Shown here piece after piece: positions 1 through 6,710 of a DNA stretch of 10,505 nucleotides. Each line of letters starts with the position of its first letter. Positions within the stretch are counted from its first letter, which is position 1. The notes beneath the pieces are model-generated. The model did not search any database and was not told the origin of the DNA. It was given only the letters and a program-made list of their open reading frames with translations. This DNA comes from an uncultured Azospirillum sp. (GTDB lineage Bacteria > Pseudomonadota > Alphaproteobacteria > Azospirillales > Azospirillaceae), in NCBI GenBank assembly GCA_937960755.1, contig CALGOL010000212.1, forward strand, positions 1 through 10,505, read 5' to 3'. The position numbers and the translations under genes were made by a program.

Positions 1-145
1 GGTGCTGCGCCCGGTGGAGGCCGGGGCGACGGTGGCGGGGGTGCCGGCCAAGGTGATCCGCTCGGCGAGCGACGATCCGGGCGCCCAATCTCTGGACCAG
101 ATCATCGGCGGCGTTTCTTACGAAACCTTCGATTACGGGATTTGA
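1..145 (+). CDS. cysE: Serine O-acetyltransferase, C-terminal end (partial)
   Basis: Only the last 47 codons are present, read from position 2 to the TGA at 143-145; the gene begins before the window. The fragment contains VEAGATVAGVPAKVI, the closing turn of a left-handed beta-helix built from hexapeptide repeats, as in serine acetyltransferases, followed by a short tail ending TFDYGI. That tail resembles the EpsC/CysE-type enzymes of proteobacteria as I remember them. Such an enzyme makes O-acetylserine from serine and acetyl-CoA in the cytoplasm, the carbon acceptor for sulfide in cysteine synthesis. The adjacent sulfhydrylase and sulfonate genes support the call. Another hexapeptide acyltransferase cannot be excluded from so short a piece. 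Confidence 0.72.
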   Translation, partial: VLRPVEAGATVAGVPAKVIRSASDDPGAQSLDQIIGGVSYETFDYGI

Positions 146-146
146 C

Positions 147-180
147 CGACAGCGGCGGGCGCCAGGCTTCGCCGCTGTCG
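147..180 (+). terminator. Hairpin just after the cysE stop, possible terminator
   Basis: An 11-bp perfect inverted repeat (CGACAGCGGCG at 147-157 and its complement at 170-180) with a 12-nt loop begins one base after the stop codon. It is very GC-rich and well placed to end the upstream transcript. No run of T follows (the next bases are CTTGCCC), so it is not a textbook intrinsic terminator. It may act as a 3' stabiliser or a weak terminator. Confidence 0.5.
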
Positions 181-275
181 CTTGCCCATAAACAACGATA
201 ATATACTGTATAATAAAATTATCTTCCCATCTATATTATAGGGATTGACTTAATATCTTCTGATTCGGTAGGAAT
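181..275 (+). promoter_or_regulatory. AT-rich control region upstream of metY
   Basis: This stretch is sharply AT-rich against the GC-rich surroundings. It holds two 11-bp odd palindromes: TATAC-T-GTATA (202-212) and CTATA-T-TATAG (231-241), with centres 29 bp apart. A perfect TATAAT (209-214) overlaps the first and could be a -10 box, although no good -35 lies 17 bp upstream. TTGACT at 245-250 is a -35-like hexamer whose best partner, TAGGAA at 269-274 (18-bp spacer), is poor. The palindromes look like dimer half-sites for a regulator; a CysB/Cbl-type LysR protein is plausible for sulfur genes, but that is inference. The rest of the gap up to metY holds only the metY ribosome binding site. 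Confidence 0.55.
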
Positions 276-313
276 TATGGACTTTCAAGCGAGCAAGCCA
301 AGGAAGCCCGACC

Positions 314-1624
314 GTGACCGATCAGACCCCGACCCAGCGTCCCGAAACCTTGCTGCTGCACACCGGTTGGCGCGCCGACCCCGCCACCGGCGCCGTCGCG
401 GTGCCGATCTATCAGACCACTTCCTATCAGTTTGACGACACGGCCCATGCCGCCGATCTGTTCGCGCTGCGCCGGCTCGGCAACATCTACACCCGCATCA
501 TGAACCCGACCACCGACGTGCTGGAAAAGCGCGTCGCGGCGCTGGAAGGCGGCGTCGCGGCGCTGGCCGTGGCCTCGGGCCAAGCGGCCTCCGCTTTCGC
601 CGTGCAAAACCTTGCGGTGGCGGGCGACAATATCGTCACCTCCACCGACCTTTACGGCGGAACTTGGAACCTGTTCGCCAACACCCTGAAGCAGCAGGGA
701 ATTGAGGTTCGTTTCGTCGATCCGTCAGACCCGGAAAATTTCCGCCGCGCCACCGACGACCGCACCCGCGCCTATTACGCCGAAACCCTGCCCAACCCGA
801 AACTGCAAGTCTTCCCCATCCGCGAGGTCGCCGACATCGGTCGCCCGCTGGGAATTCCGCTGATTGTCGACAACACCGCCGCCCCGCTGCTGGCCCGTCC
901 GCTGGATCACGCCGCCGCCGTCGTCGTCTACTCGGCCACCAAATATCTCGGCGGGCATGGAACCAGCATCGGCGGCGTGATCGTCGACGGCGGAAACTTC
1001 GACTGGGCGGCGCATCCTGATCGTCAGCCGCTGCTCAATCAACCCGACCCCAGCTATCACGGCGCGGTGTGGGTGGAGGCGGTGAAGGGCATCGGCCCGG
1101 TGGCCTACATCATCAAGGCGCGCACCACGCTGCTGCGGGACCTGGGCGCGGCGCTCAGCCCGTTCAACGCTTTTCAGATCATTCAAGGGCTGGAGACGCT
1201 GGCCCTGCGCATTCGCGAGCACAGCCGCAACGCCGCCGCCGTCGCCCACTATTTGGGTCAACATCCGGCGGTGACGAAGGTCATCTATCCCGGTTTGCAG
1301 GACGGCGAAACCCGCCGCCGCGCCGACGCCTATCTGTCGGGCGGCTACGGCGGGTTGGTGGGGTTTGAACTGCAAGGCGGGGAAGAGGCGGGCCGCGCCT
1401 TCATCGACGCGCTGAAGCTGTTTTATCACGTCGCCAACATCGGCGACGCCCGCTCGCTGGCCATTCACCCGGCTGGCACCACCCACTCCCAGCTTTCCCA
1501 TGAAGACCGACTGGCCAGCGGCGTCAGCCCCGGCTACGTGCGGCTTTCCGTGGGCATCGAGCACATCGACGACATTCTGGCCGACCTGACCCAAGCGCTG
1601 GAAACGGCGCGCGGCGCGGCCTGA
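314..1624 (+). CDS. metY: O-acetylhomoserine sulfhydrylase (aminocarboxypropyltransferase)
   Basis: This is a 436-residue PLP-dependent enzyme of the Cys/Met metabolism family. It condenses O-acetylhomoserine with sulfide to give homocysteine in the cytoplasm; some members also use O-acetylserine. Visible landmarks are the phosphate-binding YTRIMNPT (59-66), the cofactor aspartate in IVDNT (D186), the Schiff-base lysine in SATKYLGGHGT (K210) and the substrate-carboxylate arginine in VRLSVGIE (R410). The GGHGT motif and the length favour the OAH sulfhydrylase branch over cystathionine synthases. The start is GTG, chosen because AAGGAAG at 300-306 sits 7 nt upstream and homologues begin at this point; the ATG at 277 is out of frame. 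The gene follows cysE, and ssuA starts 24 bp after its stop, so it is probably co-transcribed with the sulfonate genes. An O-succinylhomoserine-using MetZ is the main alternative. Confidence 0.93.
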   Translation: MTDQTPTQRPETLLLHTGWRADPATGAVAVPIYQTTSYQFDDTAHAADLFALRRLGNIYTRIMNPTTDVLEKRVAALEGGVAALAVASGQAASAFAVQNLAVAGDNIVTSTDLYGGTWNLFANTLKQQGIEVRFVDPSDPENFRRATDDRTRAYYAETLPNPKLQVFPIREVADIGRPLGIPLIVDNTAAPLLARPLDHAAAVVVYSATKYLGGHGTSIGGVIVDGGNFDWAAHPDRQPLLNQPDPSYHGAVWVEAVKGIGPVAYIIKARTTLLRDLGAALSPFNAFQIIQGLETLALRIREHSRNAAAVAHYLGQHPAVTKVIYPGLQDGETRRRADAYLSGGYGGLVGFELQGGEEAGRAFIDALKLFYHVANIGDARSLAIHPAGTTHSQLSHEDRLASGVSPGYVRLSVGIEHIDDILADLTQALETARGAA

Positions 1625-1648
1625 ACTCATTTGAAAGGGATTATCGAG

Positions 1649-2614
1649 ATGAAGACTCCCCGCATCCTGCGCCGCGCTTTCACCAAGCTGGTCCTGGCCG
1701 GCGTCGCCGCGGTCGCTCTCGGCGTTCCGGCGCTGCACGCCGAACCCGCCAAGGAATTACGCGTCGGTTATCAAAAATACGGCACGCTGACGCTCATCAA
1801 GGCGCGCGGCACGCTGGAAAAGCGGTTGGCGCCCTTGGGAATTTCCGTCAAATGGACCGAATTCCCCGCCGGCCCGCAGTTGCTGGAGGCGTTGAACGTC
1901 GGTTCGGTGGATTTCGGCACCACCGGCGAAGCGCCGCCGATCTTCGCCCAGGCCGCCGGCGCGCCCTTGGTCTACGTCGGCTATGAGCCGCCGACCCCGG
2001 TGGGCGAAGCCATTCTGGTGCCGAAAGACTCCGCCATTCAGTCCCTCGCCGATCTGAAGGGCAAGAAAGTGGCGCTCAACAAGGGCTCCAACGTTCATTA
2101 CCTGCTGGTCAAGGCCCTGGAATCCAAGGGTTTGTCGATTAAGGACGTCCAGTCGGTCTATCTGCCCCCCGCCGACGCCCGCGCGGCGTTCGAGCGCGGC
2201 TCGGTGGACGCTTGGGCGATTTGGGACCCGTTCCTTATTGCCGCCCAGCGGGCGACGCAGGCCCGGGTGTTGGCGGACGGAACCGGGCTGGTGTCCAACC
2301 ATCAATTCTATCTGTCCACCAAGTCTTACGCCCGCGACAACCCCAAGCTGATCGCCGCTTTCCTGGAGGAAATCGCCGATGTGGCCGGTTGGGCGTCGAA
2401 GTCGCCGCGGGAAGCGGCCGAAATTCTCGCCCCGCAAACCGGCATTGAAGTCGGCGCGCTGGAGATCGCCATTGCGCGCCTCGGCTACGGCGTCAAACCG
2501 TTGAACGAAGATGTCGTCGCCGAACAGCAGAAGATCGCCGACACCTTCCACGGTTTGGGCCTGATCCCGAAAAAGATCGACATCAAGGACGCGCTGCCCG
2601 CGCCGCAGGGGTGA
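1649..2614 (+). CDS. ssuA: Alkanesulfonate ABC transporter, periplasmic binding protein
   Basis: This is a 321-residue SsuA-family binding protein that captures aliphatic sulfonates in the periplasm and delivers them to SsuBC. A Sec signal peptide is clear: basic start MKTPRILRRAFTK, a hydrophobic core, and likely cleavage after ALHA (residue 31). The mature part carries family signatures: RVGYQKYG, EFPAGPQLLEALNVGSVDFG, TGEAPPIFAQAAGAPLVYVG, ADLKGKKVALNKGSN and VDAWAIWDPF. These match E. coli SsuA closely from memory. ATG at 1649 is preferred over the in-frame TTG at 1631, because AAGGGA at 1635-1640 stands 8 nt upstream of the ATG. It lies 24 bp after metY and is split from ssuD by an 80-bp palindromic repeat, which may cut or stabilise the message here and so let the binding protein be made in excess. 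Confidence 0.93.
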   Translation: MKTPRILRRAFTKLVLAGVAAVALGVPALHAEPAKELRVGYQKYGTLTLIKARGTLEKRLAPLGISVKWTEFPAGPQLLEALNVGSVDFGTTGEAPPIFAQAAGAPLVYVGYEPPTPVGEAILVPKDSAIQSLADLKGKKVALNKGSNVHYLLVKALESKGLSIKDVQSVYLPPADARAAFERGSVDAWAIWDPFLIAAQRATQARVLADGTGLVSNHQFYLSTKSYARDNPKLIAAFLEEIADVAGWASKSPREAAEILAPQTGIEVGALEIAIARLGYGVKPLNEDVVAEQQKIADTFHGLGLIPKKIDIKDALPAPQG

Positions 2615-2642
2615 GGTTAAAGAATTCAGCCGCTTCTTTGTG

Positions 2643-2722
2643 CGTCATTCCCGCGAAGGCGGGAATCCACCTCATCAGCAACGCTGTCGAACCGGTGGAT
2701 GCCCGCCTTCGCGGGCATGACG
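2643..2722. repeat. 80-bp dispersed palindromic repeat, copy A
   Basis: The element has 29-bp terminal arms (2643-2671 and 2694-2722) that are inverted repeats of each other with two mismatches, around a 22-bp spacer. Each arm also folds on itself: the left as ATTCCCGC/GCGGGAAT and the right as ATGCCCGC/GCGGGCAT. The two mismatches between arms form a compensated T:A to G:C pair change, so the hairpins appear conserved as structure. Translated, such elements give peptides like WIPAFAGMT, familiar from many spurious proteobacterial proteins, so this belongs to a widespread REP-like family. It lies between ssuA and ssuD. The remaining bases of this gap hold the ssuD ribosome binding site and no gene. 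Confidence 0.9.
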
Positions 2723-2777
2723 AGCAGTGATGGCGGCGGCGCTTCATTCCTTGAATATTTTCCCGGAGATTTCCCTC

Positions 2778-3950
2778 ATGGCTGATTTTTTCTGGTTCCT
2801 GCCGATCCACGGCGACGGCCGCTACTTGGGCTCGCAAGAAGGCGCCCGCGCCGTCACCCATGATTACTTGAAGCAAGTCGCCCAAGCCGCCGACCAGTTG
2901 GGTTATCACGGCGTGCTGGTGCCCACCGGCAAGTCTTGCGAGGATTCCTACATCGTCGCCGCCTCGCTGATCGGCGAAACGAAAAACCTGCGCTTCCTGG
3001 TGGCCACCCGCCCCGCCACCTTGTCGCCCACCGCCGCCGCGCGCATGGCCGCCACGCTGGACCGGCTGTCGAACGGGCGGTTCTATCTCAACGTCGTGGC
3101 GGGGGGCGATTCCCACGAACTGGCGGCTGACAGCATTTTCCTCAGCCACGACGAACGCTATGAGCACGCGGGCGAGTTCTTCGACATCTGGAAGCGCCTG
3201 TTATCGGGTGAAACCGTCACGCATCACGGCAAGCACATCAAGGTGGAGGAGGCGCAGCATCTCTACCCCACCGCGCAAGCCCCCTACCCCAAACTGTTCT
3301 TCGGCGGTTCGTCCCCCGCCGGTCACGCGGTCGCCGCCGAGCATTTCGATGTCTACCTGAGCTGGGGCGAACCCTTGGCCGACGTAAAAGCCAAGATCGA
3401 GGACGTTAGGCGCCGCGCCGCCGAGCATGGCCGCACCCTGCGTTTCGGTCTGCGCGCCCACGTCATCGTGCGGGAGACCGAAGCGGCGGCCTGGGCCGCG
3501 GCGGACGATCTTATCAGCAAGGTCAGCGACGAAGCCGTCGCCGCGGCGCAGAAGATTTTCGCCCGTTACGATTCCGAAGGCCAGCGGCGGATGACGGCGC
3601 TGACCGAAGGGCGGCGCGACAATCTGGTGATCGCCCCCAATCTGTGGGCCGGGGTCGGTCTGGTGCGCGGCGGGGCGGGCACCGCGCTGGTCGGCTCCGC
3701 CCGTCAGGTCGCCGACCGCATCCAGGAATACATCGATATCGGCATCGACGCCTTCGTCCTGTCGGGCTATCCGCATCTGGAGGAATCCTACCGGGTGGCG
3801 GAACTGCTGTTCCCGCTGCTGCCGGTCAGTTCGCATCAGCCGACGGCGCAGGCCGCCAACGTCAACTTCGTCAGCCCGTTCGGCGAGTTGGTGGCGAACC
3901 AGATTCAGCCGGCCCACCTGGCTCCTGAAAAATTGGCGTCTTCGTCATGA
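2778..3950 (+). CDS. ssuD: FMNH2-dependent alkanesulfonate monooxygenase
   Basis: This 390-residue enzyme is a bacterial luciferase-family flavin monooxygenase that splits C1-substituted alkanesulfonates into aldehyde and sulfite using FMNH2 and oxygen. The sequence aligns almost colinearly with E. coli SsuD as I recall it. All residues reported as important fall at the same numbers: C54 (PTGKSCED), R226 and H228 (LRAHVIVRE), R297 (GVGLVRGGAG) and Y331 (SGYPHLEE). I chose ATG 2778 (MADFFWFLPIHGDG), with GGAG at 2765-2768 nine bases upstream. The reading frame extends back to a GTG at 2727, but that adds 17 residues without family support and begins just after the repeat. The 3' end overlaps ssuC by ATGA. 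A partner FMN reductase (SsuE) is needed and is not in this window. Confidence 0.97.
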   Translation: MADFFWFLPIHGDGRYLGSQEGARAVTHDYLKQVAQAADQLGYHGVLVPTGKSCEDSYIVAASLIGETKNLRFLVATRPATLSPTAAARMAATLDRLSNGRFYLNVVAGGDSHELAADSIFLSHDERYEHAGEFFDIWKRLLSGETVTHHGKHIKVEEAQHLYPTAQAPYPKLFFGGSSPAGHAVAAEHFDVYLSWGEPLADVKAKIEDVRRRAAEHGRTLRFGLRAHVIVRETEAAAWAAADDLISKVSDEAVAAAQKIFARYDSEGQRRMTALTEGRRDNLVIAPNLWAGVGLVRGGAGTALVGSARQVADRIQEYIDIGIDAFVLSGYPHLEESYRVAELLFPLLPVSSHQPTAQAANVNFVSPFGELVANQIQPAHLAPEKLASSS

Positions 3951-4732
3951 GCGGGCGGCGGGATTTCGGGGCGGTCGCCGACCGGTTGCTGCCCTGGCTC
4001 CTGCCGCTGCTGGCTTTGGCGGCGTGGGAAGGGGCGGCGCAGGCGGGGCTGATTTCGTCCCGTATCCTGCCCAAGGTGTCGGACGTCGCCGCCGCCGGCT
4101 GGCGACTGACAGCGTCGGGGGAGTTGTTCACCCATTTGCAGGCCAGCTTCGCCCGCGCCGGGGTCGGCTTCGTCATCGGCGGCGGCATCGGCTTCGGGCT
4201 GGGGTTGCTCAACGGGATTTTTCCCGTTGCGGAGAAGCTGTTGGACACCACGGTGCAGATGGTGCGCAACGTGCCGCATCTGGCGCTGATTCCGCTGGTG
4301 ATCTTGTGGTTCGGCATTGATGAGGAGGCGAAGATTTTCCTCGTCGCCTTGGGCGTCTTCTTCCCGATTTACGTCAACACCTTCCACGGCATCCGCACCG
4401 TGGACGCCGGGTTGATTGAAATGGGCCGCTCCTACGGTCTGACGCGGTGGGAACTGCTGCGTCATGCGGTGTTGCCCGGCGCCTTGCCGTCCATCCTGGT
4501 GGGTTTGCGTTTCGCGCTGGGCTTTATGTGGCTGACGCTGATCGTGGCGGAAACCATCGCCGCCCCGTCCGGCATCGGCTACATGGCGATGAACGCGCGA
4601 GAGTTTCTGCAAACCGACGTGGTGGTGTTGGCGGTGCTGCTTTACGCCCTGCTGGGCAAGCTGGCCGACGTCATCGCCCGCGCGTTGGAGCGCCGCGCCC
4701 TGGCCTGGAGCCCGGCTTTTCAAAACGTCTGA
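3947..4732 (+). CDS. ssuC: Alkanesulfonate ABC transporter, permease
   Basis: This 261-residue inner-membrane permease of the BPD-transporter type forms the channel of the SsuABC importer. Hydrophobic segments are seen near residues 13-30, 70-90, 112-145, 183-205 and 223-240, fitting the usual six-helix fold. The cytoplasmic EAA-type loop that docks the ATPase lies at about 158-181 (EMGRSYGLTRWELLRHAVLP). Segments such as RNVPHLALIPLVILWFGID and MAMNAREFLQTDVVV are near-diagnostic for SsuC. The start codon overlaps the ssuD stop (ATGA at 3947-3950) with no clear ribosome binding site, so translation is probably coupled to ssuD. ssuB follows after 28 bp. Confidence 0.95.
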   Translation: MSGRRDFGAVADRLLPWLLPLLALAAWEGAAQAGLISSRILPKVSDVAAAGWRLTASGELFTHLQASFARAGVGFVIGGGIGFGLGLLNGIFPVAEKLLDTTVQMVRNVPHLALIPLVILWFGIDEEAKIFLVALGVFFPIYVNTFHGIRTVDAGLIEMGRSYGLTRWELLRHAVLPGALPSILVGLRFALGFMWLTLIVAETIAAPSGIGYMAMNAREFLQTDVVVLAVLLYALLGKLADVIARALERRALAWSPAFQNV

Positions 4733-4760
4733 AATCCTTGTTCACGCAGGAGTCCCGACC

Positions 4761-5549
4761 ATGACCGCACTCGCTCTGCGCCTGCCGTTCCGCGCTTTCG
4801 GCCGTTCGGCGGCGGCTCCCGCCGCCCTGCCCTCGCCGCCGCTGGGGGTGACGGCGAAAGGGATTGTGAAACGCTTCGACGACCGCGGCGACGTGCTGAA
4901 AAGCGTCGATCTCGACTTCAAGCCGGGGGAGTTCATCGCCATCGTCGGCCGGTCTGGCTGCGGCAAGAGCACGCTGTTGCGGCTGCTGGCGGGCCTGGAT
5001 CAACCCACCGCCGGGGATTTGGGCGCCGTGGGCCATGACGGCGACCCGCGCGTCCGCATCATGTTTCAAGATTCCCGCCTCTTGCCGTGGAAGCGGGTGA
5101 TCGACAACGTCGGCTTGGGGCAGAAAGGCGGTTGGCGCCCGCTGGCGCTGGACACCTTGCGCCAAGTCGGCTTGGAGGCGCGGGCCAATGACTGGCCGGG
5201 GGTGCTGTCGGGGGGGCAGCGCCAACGGGTGGCTTTGGCCCGCGCCCTGGTCAGCCGTCCGGGCTTGCTGCTGCTGGACGAGCCGCTGGGCGCGCTCGAC
5301 GCCCTGACCCGCATCGAAATGCAAAGTCTGGTGGAGGACGTCTGGCGGCGCCAGGGCTTCACCGCCGTGCTGGTGACCCACGACGTGGCGGAGGCCGTCA
5401 CCCTGGCCGACCGGGTGATTTTGCTGGAGGAAGGCCGGGTGGCGCTGGACCAGCGCATTGATTTGCCGCGCCCGCGCGACCGTTCCCACCCTGATTTCGC
5501 CGCCCTGGAAGGGGCGATTTTGCATCGCCTGCTGGATCGACGGGATTAA
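4761..5549 (+). CDS. ssuB: Alkanesulfonate ABC transporter, ATP-binding protein
   Basis: This 262-residue cytoplasmic ATPase powers SsuC. The full set of ABC motifs is present: Walker A GRSGCGKST (63-71), Q-loop glutamine Q103 in MFQDSRLLPWK, signature LSGGQRQRV (149-157), Walker B LLLLDEP with D173/E174, D-loop GALD and H-loop H207 (VTHD). The sequence LLPWKRVIDNVGLG is typical of SsuB. A ribosome binding site AGGAG (4748-4752) sits 8 nt before the ATG. Residues 1-30 are Ala/Pro-rich and slightly longer than the start I recall for E. coli SsuB; this could be a natural extension. It is the last gene before repeat copy B. Confidence 0.94.
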   Translation: MTALALRLPFRAFGRSAAAPAALPSPPLGVTAKGIVKRFDDRGDVLKSVDLDFKPGEFIAIVGRSGCGKSTLLRLLAGLDQPTAGDLGAVGHDGDPRVRIMFQDSRLLPWKRVIDNVGLGQKGGWRPLALDTLRQVGLEARANDWPGVLSGGQRQRVALARALVSRPGLLLLDEPLGALDALTRIEMQSLVEDVWRRQGFTAVLVTHDVAEAVTLADRVILLEEGRVALDQRIDLPRPRDRSHPDFAALEGAILHRLLDRRD

Positions 5550-5571
5550 GCCCCTTCATCGTCCCATACCC

Positions 5572-5651
5572 CGTCATTCCGGCGAAGGCCGGAATCCACC
5601 TGCTATGCAACGTTTCCGATGAGGTGGACCCCGGCCTGCGCCGGGGTGACG
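5572..5651. repeat. 80-bp dispersed palindromic repeat, copy B
   Basis: This copy has the same architecture and exact size as the one at 2643-2722: 29-bp arms (5572-5600 and 5623-5651) around a 22-bp spacer. The left arm folds as ATTCCGGC/GCCGGAAT and the right as ACCCCGGC/GCCGGGGT. Bases that differ between arms (TT..AA versus CC..GG) and between copies (CCCGC..GCGGG versus CCGGC..GCCGG) keep pairing, which is strong evidence that the hairpins are what is maintained. The spacer shares GCAACG with copy A but also matches it in inverted orientation (14 of 22 against 12 of 22 direct), so relative orientation is undecided. The rest of the ssuB-to-next-gene gap (5550-5717) shows nothing else except a ribosome binding site. 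Confidence 0.9.
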
Positions 5652-5717
5652 ACGAGGGATTGGAGAGCGGGCGTCACTATGAAAAACACCTGAAATCCGC
5701 TTGGGAGAATGAAAGCA

Positions 5718-6710
5718 ATGTCCATTTTGAACACGCTGGCCCACCGCTGGCGCGTCGCCGCCGCCGCTGCGCTCACCGCCTTTTTCACCGGCGCCGTCGC
5801 CGGGGCGGCCGACAAACCGGCGGAAATCCGCATCGACTACGCCTATTACAATCCGGTCAGCCTAGTGCTGAAGGACAAGGGCTGGCTGGAAGAAGAACTG
5901 AAGGCTGACGGCATCGCCGTGCGCTGGGTGCTGTCCGCCGGCTCCAACAAGGCTTTGGAGTTCCTCAACGCCTCCAGCCTTGATTTCGGCTCGTCGGCGG
6001 GCGCCGCCGCCTTGCTGGCCCGCATCAACGGCAATCCGGTCAAGTCGGTCTACATCTATTCCAAGCCGGAATGGACCGCGCTGGTGACGGCGAAAGACTC
6101 GCCGATCCAGACCGTCGCCGATCTGAAGGGCAAGCGCGTCGCCGCCACCCGCGGCACCGATCCGCACATCTTCCTGATCCGCACCCTGGCCGCCGCCGGC
6201 CTGACCGAAAAAGACGTGCGCGTCGTGCTGTTGCAGCACCAGGACGGCAAGCTGGCGCTGGAAAAGGGCGACGTCGACGCCTGGGCCGGTCTTGATCCGT
6301 TGATGGCGAATGCTGAAATCGGCTCGGGCGCCCGGCTGTTCCAGCGCAACGCCGACATCAACACGCTGGGCGTGCTCAACACCCGCGAAGAATTCGCCGC
6401 GCAGCACCCGGATTTGGTGGAACGGGTGATCAAGGTTTACGAAAAGGGCCGCGCCTTCGCCCTGGCCAATCCCGATGAACTGCGCAAGACCATCGCCGCG
6501 GCGGCCAAGCTGACCGACGAAGTGGCGGCGCGCCAGTTGACCCGCACGGATTTGTCGTCGGCGGCGTTCGGCCCGGCGCGCCGACAAACCATTCAAGGCG
6601 CCGGCGAAGCCTTGCAAGCCGCGGGCGTCATCGGCGCCGACGTCAAGGTGGCGGAAGCGACCGCGGCGCTGATCGACGAAAGCTTTGTGACCAAGCTCGG
6701 CGTCAAGTAA
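5718..6710 (+). CDS. Second sulfonate-type ABC transporter, periplasmic binding protein (SsuA/TauA-like)
   Basis: This is a 330-residue secreted binding protein of the SsuA/TauA/NMT1-like fold. The signal peptide runs from MSILNTLAHRWR through an alanine-rich core to cleavage near AVAGA (about residue 30). Family features are a RIDYAYYNPVSLVLKDKGWLE opening, ADLKGKRVAATRGTD and DVDAWAGLDP. It is clearly more divergent than the ssuA product at 1649-2614, lacking the PAGPQLLEALNVGS and PPIFAQAAG blocks, so the ligand probably differs (another sulfonate, a sulfate ester or taurine are candidates; none is proven). I prefer ATG 5718, with GGGAG (5703-5707) 10 nt upstream; ATG 5709 in the same frame is only 1 nt from that site. 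The permease gene starts directly at the next base after its stop. Confidence 0.85.
   Translation: MSILNTLAHRWRVAAAAALTAFFTGAVAGAADKPAEIRIDYAYYNPVSLVLKDKGWLEEELKADGIAVRWVLSAGSNKALEFLNASSLDFGSSAGAAALLARINGNPVKSVYIYSKPEWTALVTAKDSPIQTVADLKGKRVAATRGTDPHIFLIRTLAAAGLTEKDVRVVLLQHQDGKLALEKGDVDAWAGLDPLMANAEIGSGARLFQRNADINTLGVLNTREEFAAQHPDLVERVIKVYEKGRAFALANPDELRKTIAAAAKLTDEVAARQLTRTDLSSAAFGPARRQTIQGAGEALQAAGVIGADVKVAEATAALIDESFVTKLGVK

Noticed and set aside
261..324. TGATTCGGT at 261-269 can pair with ACCGATCA at 317-324 (one bulge), enclosing the metY ribosome binding site and start codon.
   Set aside because: Eight pairs over a 47-nt loop are easily found by chance; no supporting second helix was seen. 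I also looked for SAM-type riboswitch cores here and found no recognisable one.
277..435. An ATG-started frame (about 52 codons) overlapping the metY start, a possible leader peptide.
   Set aside because: It is the +2-shifted reading of metY, rich in Arg and Pro as expected from a shadow frame; its AGGA is only 3 nt from the ATG and no regulatory codon run is present.
2619..2639. AAAGAA...TTCTTT inverted repeat just after the ssuA stop as a terminator.
   Set aside because: Only six AT-rich pairs around a 9-nt loop; the strong neighbouring structure is the 80-bp repeat.
2583..3167. Minus-strand frame crossing repeat copy A and giving a WIPAFAGMT-type peptide; similar minus-strand frames with PAQAGVH cross copy B (5603-5833).
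   Set aside because: These are translations of the palindromic repeat joined to antisense of real genes; they are classic spurious proteins.
5679..5693. Tiny frame ATG AAA AAC ACC TGA upstream of the second binding-protein gene.
   Set aside because: Four codons with no convincing ribosome binding site; no basis to call it a leader.
4726..5695. CTGAAATCC occurs both just after ssuC (near 4730) and before the second binding-protein gene (near 5687), with similar flanks.
   Set aside because: The match is only 9 bp plus scattered flanking bases; too short to call a duplication.
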